NCBI GenBank assembly: GCA_021845325.1
Contig: JAKBRR010000068.1
Location: forward strand, 1-7,712
DNA length: 7,712 nt
Reading direction: 5' to 3'
Source of the DNA: Thermoplasmata archaeon
GTDB taxonomy: Archaea > Thermoplasmatota > Thermoplasmata > Thermoplasmatales > Thermoplasmataceae
A model generated the notes under the pieces. The model searched no databases. It worked only from the letters and a program-made list of their open reading frames with translations, and was not told the origin of the DNA. A program made the position numbers and the translations under genes. Below are positions 6,611 to 7,712 of the stretch, piece after piece. How positions within the stretch are numbered: position 1 is the first letter of the stretch; the number at the start of each line of letters is the position of its first letter.

Positions 6611-7036
6611 AAAAAATTTGTATTTTGTAGTTCCGTAACACCGATTTATGAAATGCACCGTTTCAGACCCTATTTTGAATTCCCTAAAGCAGCATCGAAT
6701 TTAGGTTTTGATCCATATTTATTAATTGGAAAAAACATAGGGTGTCTCGTTTTTCATGATATGTTATACAAATGTAGAATATTATTAACAAAATAGGAAT
6801 ATTGGGATATGCACAATAAGCATGTCCCGTTGATTATGGAGATTATAGACAATATAGTTTTGCCCGATGAAAGAAAAAAGAGTATTCTAATAGACAGATC
6901 ATAAAGATACTTGTATTGCTGAATATATTTGGAATATCTGAACACGATCGATCTAATGGGAATACCGTCATTTCAGACATTATCAAATATATTATCCGGA
7001 GAAAGGCCATGGAAGTTTAAGGCAGTCGTCACTTGT
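6611..7036 (+). pseudogene. Decayed reading frame of unknown family, in one frame with three stops
   Basis: A single + frame reads like protein for about 142 codons, broken by TAG 6794-6796, TAA 6902-6904 and TGA 6920-6922. Segments include VTPIYEMHRFRPYFEFPKAA, LGFDPYLLIGKNIGCLVFHD, DMHNKHVPLIMEIIDNIVLP, DERKKSILIDR and GIPSFQTLSNILSG, then ERPWKFKAVVTC, ending at TGA 7037. Composition is balanced, with Pro, Trp, His and charged residues rather than the Ile/Lys/Asn-only pattern of random AT-rich DNA. I cannot identify it. The first 45 residues faintly recall the N-terminal domain of GT4-type glycosyltransferases, which would suit the neighbourhood, but this is a weak impression; a transposase remnant is an alternative. 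No start codon fits well, as stops precede 6611. The IS110 element begins at or soon after its end, so it may have been interrupted there. Confidence 0.4.
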
Positions 7037-7049
7037 TGAAATGTGAGAT

Positions 7050-7203
7050 GTCATGAAAAAAGTTCTTTTGGCCACGTTTACATGACGATGTTAGCGTGAG
7101 AGTCGGAGAGGCAACAGATAGACTGTCTGACCTGCGAGGTCGTACCATGAGATTTGCTGCCCTTCGTCTCCTCATATTACATTGAAACAGGGGTGAATAG
7201 AAG
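7050..7203 (+). ncRNA. Candidate IS110 bridge RNA in the left-end leader
   Basis: Three consecutive stem-loops can be drawn. The first pairs GTCATG (7050-7055) with CATGAC (7081-7086) around a 25-base loop. The second pairs GGCAACAGAT (7110-7119) with ATTTGCTGCC (7152-7161): eight Watson-Crick pairs, one G-U and one mismatch. It encloses TGACCT-GCG-AGGTCG (7128-7142), an inner hairpin flanked by open internal-loop bases. The third pairs CTTC (7162-7165) with GAAG (7200-7203) and CCTC (7170-7173) with GGGG (7190-7193). Known bridge RNAs of IS110 recombinases are transcribed from this leader and carry a 5' stem-loop plus two loops that pair with target and donor DNA. Position, size and fold agree, but the guides are not assigned and expression is unproven. 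A minus-strand open frame at 7232-7029 across the same bases has no protein-like features. Confidence 0.45.
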
Positions 7204-7231
7204 ACTGTCGAGTTTGCTCCGAGTTTAAACA

Positions 7232-7255
7232 ATCACCAATCACATGGAGGTGATC
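7232..7255 (+). promoter_or_regulatory. Hairpin covering the IS110 transposase start and a ten-base Shine-Dalgarno match
   Basis: GGAGGTGATC at 7246-7255 is a ten-base complement of the conserved 3' end of archaeal 16S rRNA, but it begins inside the ATG at 7244 rather than upstream of it. ATCACC (7232-7237) can pair with GGTGAT (7249-7254), or ATCAC (7239-7243) with GTGAT (7250-7254), placing the ATG in the loop. It would mask ribosome access on long transcripts. If the match is used, the nearest in-frame candidates are CTG 7262 or ATG 7271, the latter 15 bases away. Confidence 0.45.
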
Positions 7256-7712
7256 AGAATACTGATAGGAATGGATGTTCATAAACGTAGCGTATACATA
7301 ACAGAGATGGAAGAGAATAGAGATGTGAAGGAACAGTATGAGATTGTGAATAATGAATCTGCATGGACAGAGTTCATGGAGAGATATCTCTCTACGGAAC
7401 CAGAGATATCGTTAGAAGTGTCAACATCAGGGAAATATGTTGCCAGGAAATTGATGAACATGGGATTCTCCATACACATGGCAGATCCTTCTAAACTCCC
7501 TCTCATATTCAACACAGAGAAGAAGAATGACAGGGAGTATTCATACTAGCTTGCAAAACTACTCAGACTTGGTGCCCTGTCTGAGGTGTATCTTCCATCG
7601 AAATATTCAGATGATCTTAGATCACTTGTAAGGTACAGAAGATCTCTCGGAGAAAGCATAACAATGATCAAGAACAGGGTTCATGCAATTCTTACTTCTG
7701 CAGGAATCAGCA
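7244..7712 (+). pseudogene. IS110-family DEDD transposase with an amber codon and a substituted catalytic Asp (partial)
   Basis: This is a RuvC-like recombinase of IS110 elements. MEVIRILIGMDVHKRSVYI opens the DEDD domain, with Asp11 in GMDVH and Glu58 in ISLEVSTSG. ADPSKLPLI follows at 80-88. Asp96 lies in KKNDREYSY. The fourth acid, expected three residues after Asp96 as in IS621 (102 and 105), is Tyr99. TAG at 7547-7549 (codon 102) stands where relatives usually have Lys or another residue just before LAKLLRLG. Beyond it the same frame stays open to the window edge with typical family sequence: LAKLLRLGALSEVYLP, LVRYRRSLGESI and IKNRVHAILTSAGIS. The gene is therefore broken by point changes only. 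ATG 7244 is preferred because starting at ATG 7271 would remove the first beta strand. The C-terminal Tnp domain with its nucleophilic Ser is outside the window. Confidence 0.87.

Larger units (their letters stand above)
7039..7712 (+). mobile_element. IS110-family insertion sequence, left part (runs off window)
   Basis: A non-coding leader of about 200 bases is followed by an IS110-type DEDD transposase on the same strand. This is the usual layout for IS110 elements, which lack long terminal inverted repeats. The exact left boundary cannot be fixed from one copy. It is placed just after the decayed frame that ends at 7036-7039, where composition changes from very AT-rich to more balanced. 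The right end lies beyond the window. Confidence 0.7.

Noticed and set aside
6754..6945. 63-residue minus-strand open frame rich in Ile, Tyr, Ser and Leu
   Set aside because: Low-complexity composition typical of AT-rich shadow frames; the opposite strand reads more like a protein.
7029..7232. 67-residue minus-strand open frame over the IS110 leader
   Set aside because: It has no recognisable domain and lies over the strongly structured non-coding leader; the RNA explanation fits better.
7279..7515. 78-residue minus-strand frame inside the IS110 gene
   Set aside because: Antisense to a clear DEDD transposase.
1915..7549. Systematic recoding of TAG as an amino acid
   Set aside because: The IS66-like gene also has internal TGA and TAA codons and the ISL3 genes have frameshifts, so ordinary decay explains the amber codons; kept only as a low-cost check.
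1..7712. tRNA, rRNA, CRISPR array or replication origin
   Set aside because: No cloverleaf, rRNA-like conserved blocks, regularly spaced repeats or origin-type repeat clusters were seen on either strand.

Overview
This window looks archaeal, most probably from the Thermoplasmata (Thermoplasmatales and relatives). The DNA is A+T-rich, Arg is mostly AGA/AGG and Ile often ATA, the two intact genes lack Shine-Dalgarno sequences, and TATA-like boxes lie about 25-35 bases upstream of starts, as in largely leaderless archaeal transcripts. The lineage is inferred from style and from the transposon types; no rRNA or other marker gene is present.

Layout: 1-309 is the end of an ISL3-family element (copy 1) that runs off the left edge. 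310-714 is mostly empty but ends in a decayed, unidentified gene tail on the + strand (537-733). 715-1653 (-) is an intact family-2 glycosyltransferase. 1743-2505 (+) is a dead ISL3-type transposase (copy 2), cut off by a complete but dead ISL3 element (copy 3, 2506-3768, transposase on -). 3771-4883 (-) is an intact GT4-type glycosyltransferase. 5021-6220 (-) is a full-length IS66-like transposase killed by five nonsense codons in a single reading frame. 6221-6610 is AT-rich and empty apart from inverted repeats. 6611-7036 (+) is a second unidentified decayed reading frame. From about 7039 to the right edge lies an IS110-family element: a structured non-coding leader followed by a DEDD transposase that has an amber codon and has lost one catalytic Asp.

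Only the two glycosyltransferases appear functional. They share a strand and were probably part of a cell-surface glycan (S-layer N-glycan or exopolysaccharide) locus that insertion sequences have invaded and rearranged. Every transposase in view is broken or partial, so movement here would need enzymes supplied from elsewhere. The most interesting part is the 7050-7243 leader of the IS110 element. Its position and three consecutive stem-loops fit the bridge RNA that guides IS110 recombinases, and a separate small hairpin covers the transposase start codon and a ten-base Shine-Dalgarno match.
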